Translations under genes and position numbers: made by a program
Notes under the pieces: model-generated
The model's input: the letters and a program-made list of their open reading frames with translations, nothing else
Told to the model about the DNA's origin: nothing
Databases searched by the model: none
Assembly (NCBI GenBank): GCA_015056565.1
Contig: SVGB01000001.1
Coordinates: 267,442 to 331,441 of the forward strand
DNA length: 64,000 nucleotides
Direction: 5' to 3'
Source of the DNA: Butyrivibrio sp.
GTDB taxonomy: Bacteria > Bacillota > Clostridia > Lachnospirales > Lachnospiraceae
Shown here: positions 9,555-17,946 of the stretch, piece by piece
Layout of the letters: the number at the start of each line of letters is the position of its first letter
Position numbering within the stretch: the stretch's first letter is position 1

Positions 9555-10259
9555 TTAAATTTCTTCCTTATAATCAGGGTTCATAATGTCACTGGTTATC
9601 TTTCCATCTGATATGGTAATGATCCTCTTGGCCTGTGCTGCAATGCCAGGATCATGGGTAATTATGATAACAGTTCTGCCCTCAAAGTAGAGCCTTTTGA
9701 TAATCCTTATGATCTCCTTTGTAGAGGCAGTATCAAGGTTACCTGTAGGCTCATCTGCCAGAAGAATTGGCGGAGCCTGGGCTATAGCCCTTGCTATGGC
9801 AACTCTCTGCTGCTGACCTCCGGACATCTCGTTGGGCTTGTGGGTCTTACGCTTTTCAAGACCTACGCTGTTAAGAGCGGCATTTGCAAGCCTCTCCCTC
9901 TCCTTTTTTCCAACCCCTCTATATATAAGAGGAAGCTCAACGTTCTCAAGAGCTGTCAGTGACGGTATTAAGTTAAAGCCCTGGAAAATAAAGCCAATTT
10001 CTCTGTTTCTGACTTCAGACTGCTCATCATCTGTCATATGTGATACGTCCTGTCCATGCAGATAGTATTTGCCGCTGGTTGGCGTATCAAGACAGCCAAG
10101 CATATTCATAAGAGTAGACTTACCGGAACCAGACTGTCCGATAATTGCTACAAATTCTCCTTCTCCGATGGTCAGGGAAACATGATTAAGCGCTCTGACC
10201 TCGTTCTCCCCAGGATTGTAGACTTTGCTAACATCCTTTATTTCTACCAATTTTTTCAT
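9555..10259 (-). CDS. MacB-type ABC transporter ATP-binding protein
   Basis: This is the ATPase of the three-gene MacAB-like exporter, 234 aa. Walker A is GQSGSGKST near residue 40, the ABC signature is MSGGQQQRVAIARA, Walker B is PILLADEPTGNLD, and the switch His is in IIITHD. The LolD/MacB subgroup marks (FQGFNLIPSLTALENVELPL and GNLDTAS) are present. The reading frame is open for 13 more codons upstream, but AGGAAT lies seven bases before ATG 10259, so I take that start. It is first in the operon, downstream of its own promoter at 10312-10340. Confidence 0.93.
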   Translation of the reverse strand: MKKLVEIKDVSKVYNPGENEVRALNHVSLTIGEGEFVAIIGQSGSGKSTLMNMLGCLDTPTSGKYYLHGQDVSHMTDDEQSEVRNREIGFIFQGFNLIPSLTALENVELPLIYRGVGKKERERLANAALNSVGLEKRKTHKPNEMSGGQQQRVAIARAIAQAPPILLADEPTGNLDTASTKEIIRIIKRLYFEGRTVIIITHDPGIAAQAKRIITISDGKITSDIMNPDYKEEI

Positions 10260-10311
10260 AACATTCCTCATATGGCCTGTTGCCATAAAACATTGCACAC
10301 AACTTCTCTAT

Positions 10312-10340
10312 ATTCTATGCCATTTTGTGTACAAAATCAA
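10312..10340 (-). promoter_or_regulatory. Sigma-A promoter of the MacAB-like operon
   Basis: Minus strand: -35 TTGATT (10335-10340), a 17-base spacer, then -10 TAGAAT (10312-10317). It lies between the stop of the adenylosuccinate-synthetase-like gene and the ATPase start, so the exporter can be expressed apart from the peptide-export operon upstream. Confidence 0.6.
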
Positions 10341-10360
10341 AGAAACTTTTTGTGAACTCA

Positions 10361-11572
10361 TTAAGGCAATTCCCAAAACCCATCGATTACCATGGAAACT
10401 TCCCTGATATTGCCAAGCTCTGCTACAGTCAGATCACTTTCTCTGTCCTGAAAAACAATCCTGCCTTTAGTTTCTGAAAGGTGGGTGACAGCGCAGGTGA
10501 CTTTGGGTCTGTAGCTAAGCGTTTTAAGATCCATGATCATCGGATCGATAAAGTCATATACCGATGTGTGAGGTGCATATCTTATGGTTCCCTGCCAGGG
10601 ATTTTCCACATTTGTAGTATCAGTTTCCAGATCACCGAGAGCTTTTTTCTCACATTCAAATGGAAGCTCCCCTGCTCCATGCCTTGTGACATAGCTTCTT
10701 GTCACATAAATGACCTCATCTATTTTTAATCCATACCTGTCAAGAAAGGCCGCAGGGTTAGTAAGACCTGTCCTTGACCCGGTCACATGGGGCGCATATC
10801 TGGTGTTTTCTGCATCCAACAGCAGCCCCTGACCGCTTTCAAAGATAACATTTTCATATCTGTTAAGAAAAGAAACTGGATCAGTCTCGATAACATCCAC
10901 ATAATCTGCGTTTCTCTTCATCTCATAGGCTGCATTTTTAAGGACAACGTTATTTAAGATATCCTTTAAATACTGAGAATCACCGGTTCCGCCAAAAATC
11001 TCACCAATCCTTGGTCTGTAATAATAATCTCTTATATGGATAAGCTCTTTATACAGCTCATCATCACTTAAAGCCTTGACCTTTGCTACCGACAGGCCAA
11101 AACCGTTCCTTACGCGAAGGAAAGCCTCATAGATCCCCATGCCGCAGCTTCCGTGGCGATTCGTTCCTCTTATTGTTTCCAGCGCCATGTTAAAAAGCAC
11201 GTCACAGACTATGGTCACGTTTGTATCAGGAAGGGAGTATATCTTTGGGACAATACCCGAAACTTCTATAAAAGAGTCAACCTCTTCCCTTAACTTAAAA
11301 AGATCCGGGAAAAAGGTATCTATCCACAACGTGTCTGCACCACAAAAACTGCCAGATCCGACCTCATGAAAGATGAATCTCTTTTCATGAGCGCCGGCAT
11401 GTGGCAGTTTATCATCATCTGAAGCTATGACTACGGTGTGGCCTGACTGAGCGCCGCCGTTGTGGCGGATCACGAGGCTCTTTCCAAGTCTGTCTGCGAG
11501 GATATCAGTCACTCTCCCCTTACCCTCATCACCGAAGTTTTTACCAATAACCACGAAAAATTTAGTGGACAT
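10361..11572 (-). CDS. Divergent adenylosuccinate-synthetase (PurA)-like enzyme
   Basis: PurA joins IMP and aspartate using GTP. This 403-aa homologue keeps the catalytic core: GDEGKG (Asp15, Lys18), GHTVV (His45), a Thr/Arg loop (GTNRHGSCGMG) and ESGQGLLLD (Gln of the IMP site). Two regions differ from housekeeping PurA. The guanine-reading TKLD is THLSE here, and the aspartate-loop RRRRTGW region is QGTIRYAP. It therefore probably acts on another substrate or uses another nucleotide; this is inference. Its ATG overlaps the stop of the vWA gene (TAATG), so it is the last gene of the five-gene peptide-export operon rather than part of a purine operon. A backup purine enzyme is the main alternative. 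Confidence 0.85.
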   Translation of the reverse strand: MSTKFFVVIGKNFGDEGKGRVTDILADRLGKSLVIRHNGGAQSGHTVVIASDDDKLPHAGAHEKRFIFHEVGSGSFCGADTLWIDTFFPDLFKLREEVDSFIEVSGIVPKIYSLPDTNVTIVCDVLFNMALETIRGTNRHGSCGMGIYEAFLRVRNGFGLSVAKVKALSDDELYKELIHIRDYYYRPRIGEIFGGTGDSQYLKDILNNVVLKNAAYEMKRNADYVDVIETDPVSFLNRYENVIFESGQGLLLDAENTRYAPHVTGSRTGLTNPAAFLDRYGLKIDEVIYVTRSYVTRHGAGELPFECEKKALGDLETDTTNVENPWQGTIRYAPHTSVYDFIDPMIMDLKTLSYRPKVTCAVTHLSETKGRIVFQDRESDLTVAELGNIREVSMVIDGFWELP

Positions 11573-12465
11573 TAAAAGAAAAATCCTTTTTTACGTGTCT
11601 TGAGAACAAGACCCTCTACTGCGTTTCTGACAATAGGCTGTGCGTAGCTGCTCCACTGCGCAATAGCATCTTCAAGGCTCATGCCACCCGCCATCTGCAT
11701 TACAGTAATGATAACCTCAGGAATTGCAGTTACATTCTGTTTTCCAAGAGTAATGATCCTTCCCGGAATAGCACTGTTAAAGTGTAATGGCTTTGTAAAG
11801 TTGCCTGAAAGATCGATATGGAAGACCTCGTACTTCTCCCCTGCCATCTCTGCAAGCTTTTTTGATGTAAATCTCTCCGGGTCATCCCCAAAGATATTTG
11901 CTATATCTGCACCTCTTACCTCAGGATGGCAGTCCGCATCTCCAATGGTGAAAATAAATCCCTTTTTGCCTCTCTTTTCATAGGCATCAATCTTGGTATG
12001 CTTTGCAGCAAAGTACCACAAAAGTTCAAAGTCCTCCGGTGAATCGCCGCCTCTTCCCTCAAGCCACAGATCAAGGAGCTGCTCAGCTATACGGATATCT
12101 GATTCAAACTGGGTAACCTGGAGAGGCGCCCTGTCAGATACATCGCCGATCGCTGCAAAAAGAAGCTGTGGATCATCCACTGGCTTGGTTGAATAGAGCT
12201 TCATCATAGTCTCATGAAGAGAGTTCTTGGCAATCTCCTCAGAAAGATATCCCATGGATCCTGTAACATCAAGTCCGATGATGATAGGTGTTGAATTTGG
12301 GTGATCCTCAGAATCCATTGCTTCACGCATATTTACAAACTTAGGGTTGAACTTCTCCTCCATTCCCACTTTCTTAAATATCTGGGAAGCAGTTGATCTT
12401 TCAGAAATTCCTGCTGAGTCCCTAAGCTTAGACCAGTCCGCACTTGTATAACTTCCGTATCCCAT
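11572..12465 (-). CDS. von Willebrand factor A (vWA) domain protein
   Basis: A 297-aa soluble protein whose central domain is a vWA fold. The first strand ends in the metal-site motif DVTGS (Asp66, Thr68, Ser70), a D-x-T-x-S form of the MIDAS. A second motif with conserved acidic residues is GRGGDSPEDFE, and the strand FIFTIGDADCH fits the last MIDAS Asp loop. Intracellular vWA proteins usually assemble complexes with kinases, AAA+ or chaperone-like partners. Here the neighbours are a zinc-ribbon pseudokinase 23 bases upstream and the PurA-like enzyme overlapping its stop. No signal peptide or membrane helix is seen. A GGAGGAG ribosome site lies upstream of ATG 12465, slightly farther than ideal. 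Confidence 0.85.
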   Translation of the reverse strand: MGYGSYTSADWSKLRDSAGISERSTASQIFKKVGMEEKFNPKFVNMREAMDSEDHPNSTPIIIGLDVTGSMGYLSEEIAKNSLHETMMKLYSTKPVDDPQLLFAAIGDVSDRAPLQVTQFESDIRIAEQLLDLWLEGRGGDSPEDFELLWYFAAKHTKIDAYEKRGKKGFIFTIGDADCHPEVRGADIANIFGDDPERFTSKKLAEMAGEKYEVFHIDLSGNFTKPLHFNSAIPGRIITLGKQNVTAIPEVIITVMQMAGGMSLEDAIAQWSSYAQPIVRNAVEGLVLKTRKKGFFF

Positions 12466-12488
12466 TTTGTAATTACTCCTCCATAAAC

Positions 12489-13433
12489 TTAATAATTCAT
12501 TTTAGTAAAACGTCTTCCCCCAAAGGCGTCTTCTATCACTTTATCCCAATTCTCAAAATCCTTGTAGGCATCATGAGTTGGTTTTTCAGAAAGGAACCTC
12601 TCAAAGCTGTCCTTTTTAAGATCTGCGTTGTATCCAAGGATCATCCTGGCAGTTTTCCTAAGATCCACCAGGTCCTTATTTGCTTCTGGCAAAAGAGATT
12701 TCTTTTTATCAGAAATATCCCACCAGGCTCCAAATAGCATTGCCTCGTGAGTCCTTGGATTGATGCAGATATTGTCCGCAGTTATGTCTCCATGGACAAT
12801 GCCGCTGTATTCAAGAACGCAGCAGATATTTTCAAGACGGGATATTATCCACGCCACATGCTCTTTTGAAAGAGCCCCAAATAGCTCAAGAGGATAGAAT
12901 TCCTCAGGTTTCTTGAATATCAGAAGAAGGCTTCCGTCGTCAAGGATTATGGTTCCCTGGTACTGCGGGAAGCACTTTTCAAGGTGCCTTAGGTCCGCCT
13001 GAGGGTAGTTGAGCTTTGAAAGCCCGCCTATAGCCTTGGATGTCAGGTTTCCGTGAAGTGCCCCTGCATCCATTATATCTGTGTGGTTATTGTAGCTCTT
13101 CGGGAAGTGGTAAATAACATTATACCTGGTAAAGTAAGATGTCACCTGTCCCTCTTTTGCCCTGTAGATGTAACTTATGACCACCTCTTCGCCATCTTTG
13201 GATTTCAGGCTCAGATGCTCTGCCCTGTCCCACATCCTGTCTGTCTTATCAGGGTCCGGATCTGCATCAGCACAGGCTTTTAAGTACTCCAGCATGTGGA
13301 TCCTGAAAGCCTTGTACCCAGCAAGTTCTGCGTCGGAGAAATTCTCTTTTGCTCCGCAGTAGGGACAAACCAGGTCCCCGGATGAATGCACCACCATCTC
13401 GGCGCTGCAGTTTGGACATTTATAACTTATCAT
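12489..13433 (-). CDS. Zinc-ribbon protein with kinase-like (probably pseudokinase) domain
   Basis: The 314-aa protein opens with a four-cysteine zinc ribbon (Cys6, Cys9, Cys23, Cys26). The rest resembles a Ser/Thr kinase-like domain. A catalytic-loop equivalent is clear at residues 212-221 (IVHGDITADN, with Asp216 and Asn221). The metal-binding DFG is replaced by LFG (residues 233-235) in AMLFGAWWD, and I see no glycine-rich loop. It may bind nucleotide or a partner without phosphotransfer, although an atypical active kinase cannot be excluded. It starts four bases after the exporter gene ends. Kinase-like plus vWA pairs are known from other bacterial systems, where they work as a unit. Confidence 0.8.
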   Translation of the reverse strand: MISYKCPNCSAEMVVHSSGDLVCPYCGAKENFSDAELAGYKAFRIHMLEYLKACADADPDPDKTDRMWDRAEHLSLKSKDGEEVVISYIYRAKEGQVTSYFTRYNVIYHFPKSYNNHTDIMDAGALHGNLTSKAIGGLSKLNYPQADLRHLEKCFPQYQGTIILDDGSLLLIFKKPEEFYPLELFGALSKEHVAWIISRLENICCVLEYSGIVHGDITADNICINPRTHEAMLFGAWWDISDKKKSLLPEANKDLVDLRKTARMILGYNADLKKDSFERFLSEKPTHDAYKDFENWDKVIEDAFGGRRFTKMNY

Positions 13434-13437
13434 GTTC

Positions 13438-15609
13438 TTACAGTTGCTGCCTTTCTACTAATTCGCTAAAATATCCCTTCTTGGCTATAAGGGCATCGTA
13501 AGTGCCTTCTTCAACTATCTTACCGCCGTCCATTACAAGGATTCTGTCGCAGTTTTTGATAGTTGAGAGTCTGTGGGCAATAACGATCCTTGTGCACTTA
13601 AGGCCGTCAAGGGCTTCAGAGATCTGCCTCTGGGTTATATTATCAAGAGCACTGGTGGCTTCATCAAATATCAGGATCTTGGGCTTGCTTGCAACAGCCC
13701 TTGCAATGAGGATTCTCTGCTTCTGACCGCCGGAAATTCCGCCCTGACCTTCAGCAATAATGGTGTGCATTCCCATTGGCATTGCCCTTATGTCGTCAGC
13801 GATACCTGCCAGCTCTGCAGCTTCCCAGGCCTCATCCGGAGTAAGCTTTTCAGAGGCGATCGCAATGTTGTGGAATATGTCTCCGTAAAAGAGCTTTCCA
13901 TCCTGGATAACTGAACCGATCTTGCGGCGAAGCGACTTAAGATCGATCCTCTCAAGGTCTTTTCCATCATAGAAAACTGCACCCTTTTCAGGCTTCTCAA
14001 AACCAAGAAGGAGCCTTACCAAAGTGGATTTGCCACATCCTGTCTTACCTACAATGGCGACGTACTCGCCGGACTTTATTTTAACAGAAAAGTTCTCAAG
14101 AATATAGGGTGTCTGCTCGTTGTACCTGAAGTAGACGCCGTTCATTTCAATACCGCCACTTATCCTGGTTGCGATATCCTTCCTCAAGGTCTTTTCAGGC
14201 TCTGCCTTAAGGATGGGTTCTGCCATATCAAGAACCGGCTTGATCTTGGCAACTGAAAGCGAAGCCATGGAAAGAGCTGAGAATGCCGCAAACATGGTTG
14301 CATAAGCGATGTTAAAAGCAAAGTACTCAGAGGTGGAAACGCCTGAGCTGATCGCCATTCCGTAGAGCACTACTGTTCCTATAAGAGAGATGGCAGTGTT
14401 GATAACTCCGCTTATCTTAAGGAAGAACGGAGGATTGTACTGGAGGGCTGCCCCTTCAGCATACTGATTTGCCCACTTTGCAAAGATTCTTTTCTCCGCT
14501 CCTGCAAGCTTGATCTTCTGAATGCCGCCTATTATGGCAAAGGTAAGGCCACTCTCTTTGGCAAGGAGCTCCATGCGTCTTTTGGAGATCCCAACCTGCA
14601 TCAGTACCGATATGGTTGAAAACAGCACCGTAAGAAGCATGATGATAAGAGACGGAACTACCAGCTTTGGCGCAAACCCAAAGATCTGGATTATATACAC
14701 CAGCGAAAACAGGGACGAAAATCCCAGTGAGAAAAAGTCCTCTATAATGATCTCGCAGATCTCATTGACGCTGCTGGACCTGCTGGAGAGTTCACCGGCT
14801 GAAAACTTCCGAAAGAACGGAGCTGGCAGAGTAAGTATTCTCTGCATTACAGCCTGCTCAACAGGTATTGTAACCTTCCACTTGATCCTTGCAATGACTG
14901 CATTATTAACAGCATCAAAGGCACTGGTAAAGAAGATCGTCACTATAATTGTGACAACAAGGGCCCAGAAAAGCCCGTAGTCCTTGGTGTCAAGGACTGT
15001 GCCAGTCAGGATCTGTGACGCATATGGAAGTATCATTGTCACCAGCACAAGTGCCAGGGAAAGAAACGCAACTGACAGGTAGTCCGTAACAGCAAGGCGC
15101 CTTTTCATAAAGCCAATAAGATCCGGAATCCCCAGCGGCTTAAGAGGAAGGGGCTCATAGAACGCCACTGCATCTTCCTTAAAGAGCTGAGCCTGTTTTT
15201 TTCCAACCCTGGTCTTTTTCCCGGTATCAGGGTCATAGTAGTAATACTTGCCAAACCCCTGCGGGAAAAGAGCTATAGGCATATTGTCCTCTTCAAAGAA
15301 GCAGATGATAGGTCCAAAGCAGTCAGTAAACCACTTGCCCTCAAGCTTGATATTGGCCTTCATCATACCAACGCTGTTTGCCGCATACTCAATCTGATCC
15401 AGAGGCTCAGAAATGCTGTGTGGCACCTCTACCCTTGGGTAATTGTAGTAGTAAAAGACTTCGTCTATGGCATTTTTGATGTTGGTCTTTAAGTCTTTTC
15501 TCTTAACAGGCTCTCCCAGGACCCTATGAGCAATATTGTCATAGGAATCCCTGAAAAGCTCGTCGTCCATTCTTTTTCTTTGTCTTATTTGTTCGTCAAA
15601 CCAGCCCAA
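13438..15609 (-). CDS. NHLM-type bacteriocin ABC transporter, ATP-binding/permease protein
   Basis: A 723-aa fused permease-ATPase. The start (GWFDEQIRQRKRMDDELF) is the hallmark I know from the non-peptidase subunit of NHLM (nitrile-hydratase-leader microcin) export systems. A 150-residue soluble N-terminal domain precedes six membrane helices (residues about 175-450). The ATPase has Walker A GKTGCGKST, signature ISGGQKQRILIARA, Walker B ILIFDEATSALD and switch IVIAHRLST. The start codon is TTG at 15609 with AGGAG seven bases upstream, an ideal spacing. The gene lies 23 bases after its peptidase-bearing partner and four bases before the pseudokinase gene. The pair likely forms a heterodimer that exports a modified peptide. 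Confidence 0.9.
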   Translation of the reverse strand: MGWFDEQIRQRKRMDDELFRDSYDNIAHRVLGEPVKRKDLKTNIKNAIDEVFYYYNYPRVEVPHSISEPLDQIEYAANSVGMMKANIKLEGKWFTDCFGPIICFFEEDNMPIALFPQGFGKYYYYDPDTGKKTRVGKKQAQLFKEDAVAFYEPLPLKPLGIPDLIGFMKRRLAVTDYLSVAFLSLALVLVTMILPYASQILTGTVLDTKDYGLFWALVVTIIVTIFFTSAFDAVNNAVIARIKWKVTIPVEQAVMQRILTLPAPFFRKFSAGELSSRSSSVNEICEIIIEDFFSLGFSSLFSLVYIIQIFGFAPKLVVPSLIIMLLTVLFSTISVLMQVGISKRRMELLAKESGLTFAIIGGIQKIKLAGAEKRIFAKWANQYAEGAALQYNPPFFLKISGVINTAISLIGTVVLYGMAISSGVSTSEYFAFNIAYATMFAAFSALSMASLSVAKIKPVLDMAEPILKAEPEKTLRKDIATRISGGIEMNGVYFRYNEQTPYILENFSVKIKSGEYVAIVGKTGCGKSTLVRLLLGFEKPEKGAVFYDGKDLERIDLKSLRRKIGSVIQDGKLFYGDIFHNIAIASEKLTPDEAWEAAELAGIADDIRAMPMGMHTIIAEGQGGISGGQKQRILIARAVASKPKILIFDEATSALDNITQRQISEALDGLKCTRIVIAHRLSTIKNCDRILVMDGGKIVEEGTYDALIAKKGYFSELVERQQL

Positions 15610-15632
15610 TTGTAAACTCCTAAGTATAGTAG

Positions 15633-17795
15633 TCAGTCATTTGTTACCAGTGCACTGTAATATCCGCCCCGCTCAAGGAGCTGTTCGTGGGTTCCTCTCT
15701 CCACGATCTGTCCCTTGTCAAGAACAATGATCTCATCGCTGTCTCTTATGGTTGAGAGCCTGTGAGCGATGATGATAAGAGTGATTCCTCTGTCCTTGAT
15801 GGCCTTTACAACTTCGTACTCTGTCTTGGCATCAAGAGCACTGGTAGCCTCATCCAGAATGATGATAGAAGGATCCATCGCAAGGACTCTTGCTATCTCA
15901 AGTCGCTGTCTTTGGCCGCCAGATAGGTCTTTTCCACCTTCAGATAATCTGTACTGATAGCCTGAAGGCTTGGAGATGATGTCGTCGTGGATCTGGGCAT
16001 CTCTTGCCGCCAGTATCATTTCAAAGTCCTCGATGGACTCATCCCACATCTTGATATTGTTCTCTATTGTATCCTCAAAGAGGATGATATCCTGGTCAAC
16101 AACTGCAACTGAACCAGTGAAGGTACTTCTGTCAATCTCGGAAATGCTCTTTCCATCAAAGAGGATCTCTCCGCTCCAGGGCTTATAAAGTCCGGAGATG
16201 AGCTTACTCATTGTAGATTTTCCACATCCACTTCCGCCTACTATGGCGACTCTTTTGCCAGTTGTCAGATTCATGGAGAAGTCCTTGATAAATGGCTCAT
16301 CAAGGATCGAATAGCCGAAGGTGACATTCTTTACTTCCACATTTCCGGAGAGTTTCTTGAACTCGTGGCTGTCGTCATCCTCTCTGTCGGCGTACTCATC
16401 AGTCGGATACTCCATTACATCCTCAACTCGCTCCATCTCGGTGCGCATCTCAAGAAGCGTCTGCCCTGCGTTAGTCAGTGTTGCTGCAGGTTCCATGAAG
16501 GATGTGAGGATTCCCTGGAAGGCTGTGATCATACCGACGGTGAAGTGTCCATTCATTGCAAGGAACACGCCGGCGAAGGTGATACCGTAGTTGGCAAGCT
16601 TGGTGATCATGTTTGGCAAAGCGCCCAGGTAGGTGTTTTCCCTCATGAACTGGACTTCTTTTTCATCAACCCTTGCTTTTAGCTCAACCCAGTTTTCATA
16701 AAAGCCGTTCTCAGCGCCGCTAGCCTTGATAGTCTCTATCATGCTGATTCCTGAAAGAGTGGTGGTCTGAAGCTTACCGCTGTCTATCAAAAGGCCTCGG
16801 GAAATATTTATCCTGTGGTCGGAAATTATCTTGGACAAAATAAGGTTTATGAGAACTGTGGTTACACCAAGGACCGTAAGCGGAATTGAATACCTGATAA
16901 GAACCACCAGGTAAAACAGCATCATTGCTGTATTCAGGCACAGAGGTGCAAAGGTGTTAACGATGGCGCTGGCGATCTCCTCATTGGTGGTCTGTCTCAT
17001 CATAAGATCACCAGACATTCTCTGGGAAAAGAACTCCATAGGAAGCCTTAGTACTTTCCACATAAATGAAGTACTACCGTTGATAGCCAGTTTTCCGTCA
17101 ATTCGAAGTGAATGGACTGCAGATATCCAGGACACAATGATCTGGACAAGTGCAAGGATACCTAAAAGGATCAGGAAAGGCTGTGCGCTTTCGCTGGCCT
17201 TTTTCGTAAGAAGATTATCCATAAAGTACTCAGACATAAATGGATTAACCACACTAAATACATATGAAAAGATTGTCATGGCTACAGTGAAGATAACTGC
17301 AGTCCTGGCATCCTTAAGTCTCTTTCCGGCAAACTCAAATACACTCTTTCTCTTGCCACCCTGCTGAAATTCTTCAGTGGTGTCAAACATCAGAGCAATC
17401 CCGGTAAAGCCCTTGGCAAAGTCCTCTATTGGCATTGCCACGTTGCCCCTTGAAGGGTCATTGACATAGGCCTTATTGCCCTTAAATCCGCACAGTACAA
17501 TAAAGTGATTATAGTCCCAGTGGATTATGCAGGGAAACATGCCCTTTTCCCTCAGGGCATCCAGTTCAAGCCTGTATCCATTTGCTGTAAGGCCATACTT
17601 TCTTGCTGCCTTTAAGATATTCCTGGCATTGGAGCCATCTCTTGAAACGCCGCAATCAAGCCTCATCTGCTCAAGGGCAACCCACCTTCCATAATAAGCA
17701 AGGATCATGGAAAGGCATGCAGCCCCGCACTCCAAGGCCTCCATCTGCATCACTACCGGCACTTTAGCAACACCATTAGAAACCACTTTATTCAT
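15633..17795 (-). CDS. NHLM-type bacteriocin ABC transporter with C39 peptidase domain
   Basis: A 720-aa exporter that should cut a double-glycine leader and export the peptide. The N-terminal C39 peptidase is complete: Cys23 in MEALECGAACLSMILAYYG, His97 in YNHFIVLCGF and Asp113 in VNDPSRG. Six membrane helices span about 165-440. The ATPase shows Walker A GGSGCGKST, signature LSGGQRQRLEIARV, Walker B IIILDEATSALD and switch IIIAHRLST. It heads the five-gene operon, behind a promoter at 17833-17862. The intact peptidase implies a leader-bearing substrate, yet no small precursor gene lies next to it. The precursor may be encoded elsewhere in the genome. Confidence 0.93.
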   Translation of the reverse strand: MNKVVSNGVAKVPVVMQMEALECGAACLSMILAYYGRWVALEQMRLDCGVSRDGSNARNILKAARKYGLTANGYRLELDALREKGMFPCIIHWDYNHFIVLCGFKGNKAYVNDPSRGNVAMPIEDFAKGFTGIALMFDTTEEFQQGGKRKSVFEFAGKRLKDARTAVIFTVAMTIFSYVFSVVNPFMSEYFMDNLLTKKASESAQPFLILLGILALVQIIVSWISAVHSLRIDGKLAINGSTSFMWKVLRLPMEFFSQRMSGDLMMRQTTNEEIASAIVNTFAPLCLNTAMMLFYLVVLIRYSIPLTVLGVTTVLINLILSKIISDHRINISRGLLIDSGKLQTTTLSGISMIETIKASGAENGFYENWVELKARVDEKEVQFMRENTYLGALPNMITKLANYGITFAGVFLAMNGHFTVGMITAFQGILTSFMEPAATLTNAGQTLLEMRTEMERVEDVMEYPTDEYADREDDDSHEFKKLSGNVEVKNVTFGYSILDEPFIKDFSMNLTTGKRVAIVGGSGCGKSTMSKLISGLYKPWSGEILFDGKSISEIDRSTFTGSVAVVDQDIILFEDTIENNIKMWDESIEDFEMILAARDAQIHDDIISKPSGYQYRLSEGGKDLSGGQRQRLEIARVLAMDPSIIILDEATSALDAKTEYEVVKAIKDRGITLIIIAHRLSTIRDSDEIIVLDKGQIVERGTHEQLLERGGYYSALVTND

Positions 17796-17832
17796 ATGAT
17801 CAATAGTCCCCTGTTTTCATGACTTTTATTCA

Positions 17833-17862
17833 ATTATACATTAAATGTTAACGCAATAGCAA
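17833..17862 (-). promoter_or_regulatory. Sigma-A promoter of the NHLM/vWA/PurA-like operon
   Basis: Minus strand: -35 TTGCTA (17857-17862), an 18-base spacer, -10 TATAAT (17833-17838), 38 bases before the ATG at 17795. It is the only good promoter seen for the five genes down to 10361, because all gaps inside the operon are 23 bases or less. Confidence 0.6.
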
Positions 17863-17872
17863 AAACTATATC

Positions 17873-17901
17873 TTGTGTTTTGAAATAGTATGGGATACTA
17901 T
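17873..17901 (+). promoter_or_regulatory. Promoter with palindromic operator candidate before the formate/nitrite channel gene
   Basis: Plus strand: -35 TTGTGT (17873-17878), a 17-base spacer and -10 TACTAT (17896-17901). A perfect inverted repeat, ATAGTAT-GGG-ATACTAT (17885-17901), covers the spacer end and the whole -10, where a bound repressor would block polymerase. The regulator is unknown. Confidence 0.5.
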
Positions 17902-17946
17902 ATTATGTATATGGGCTATGATTTATTATCAGGAGGGGGTATAGGT

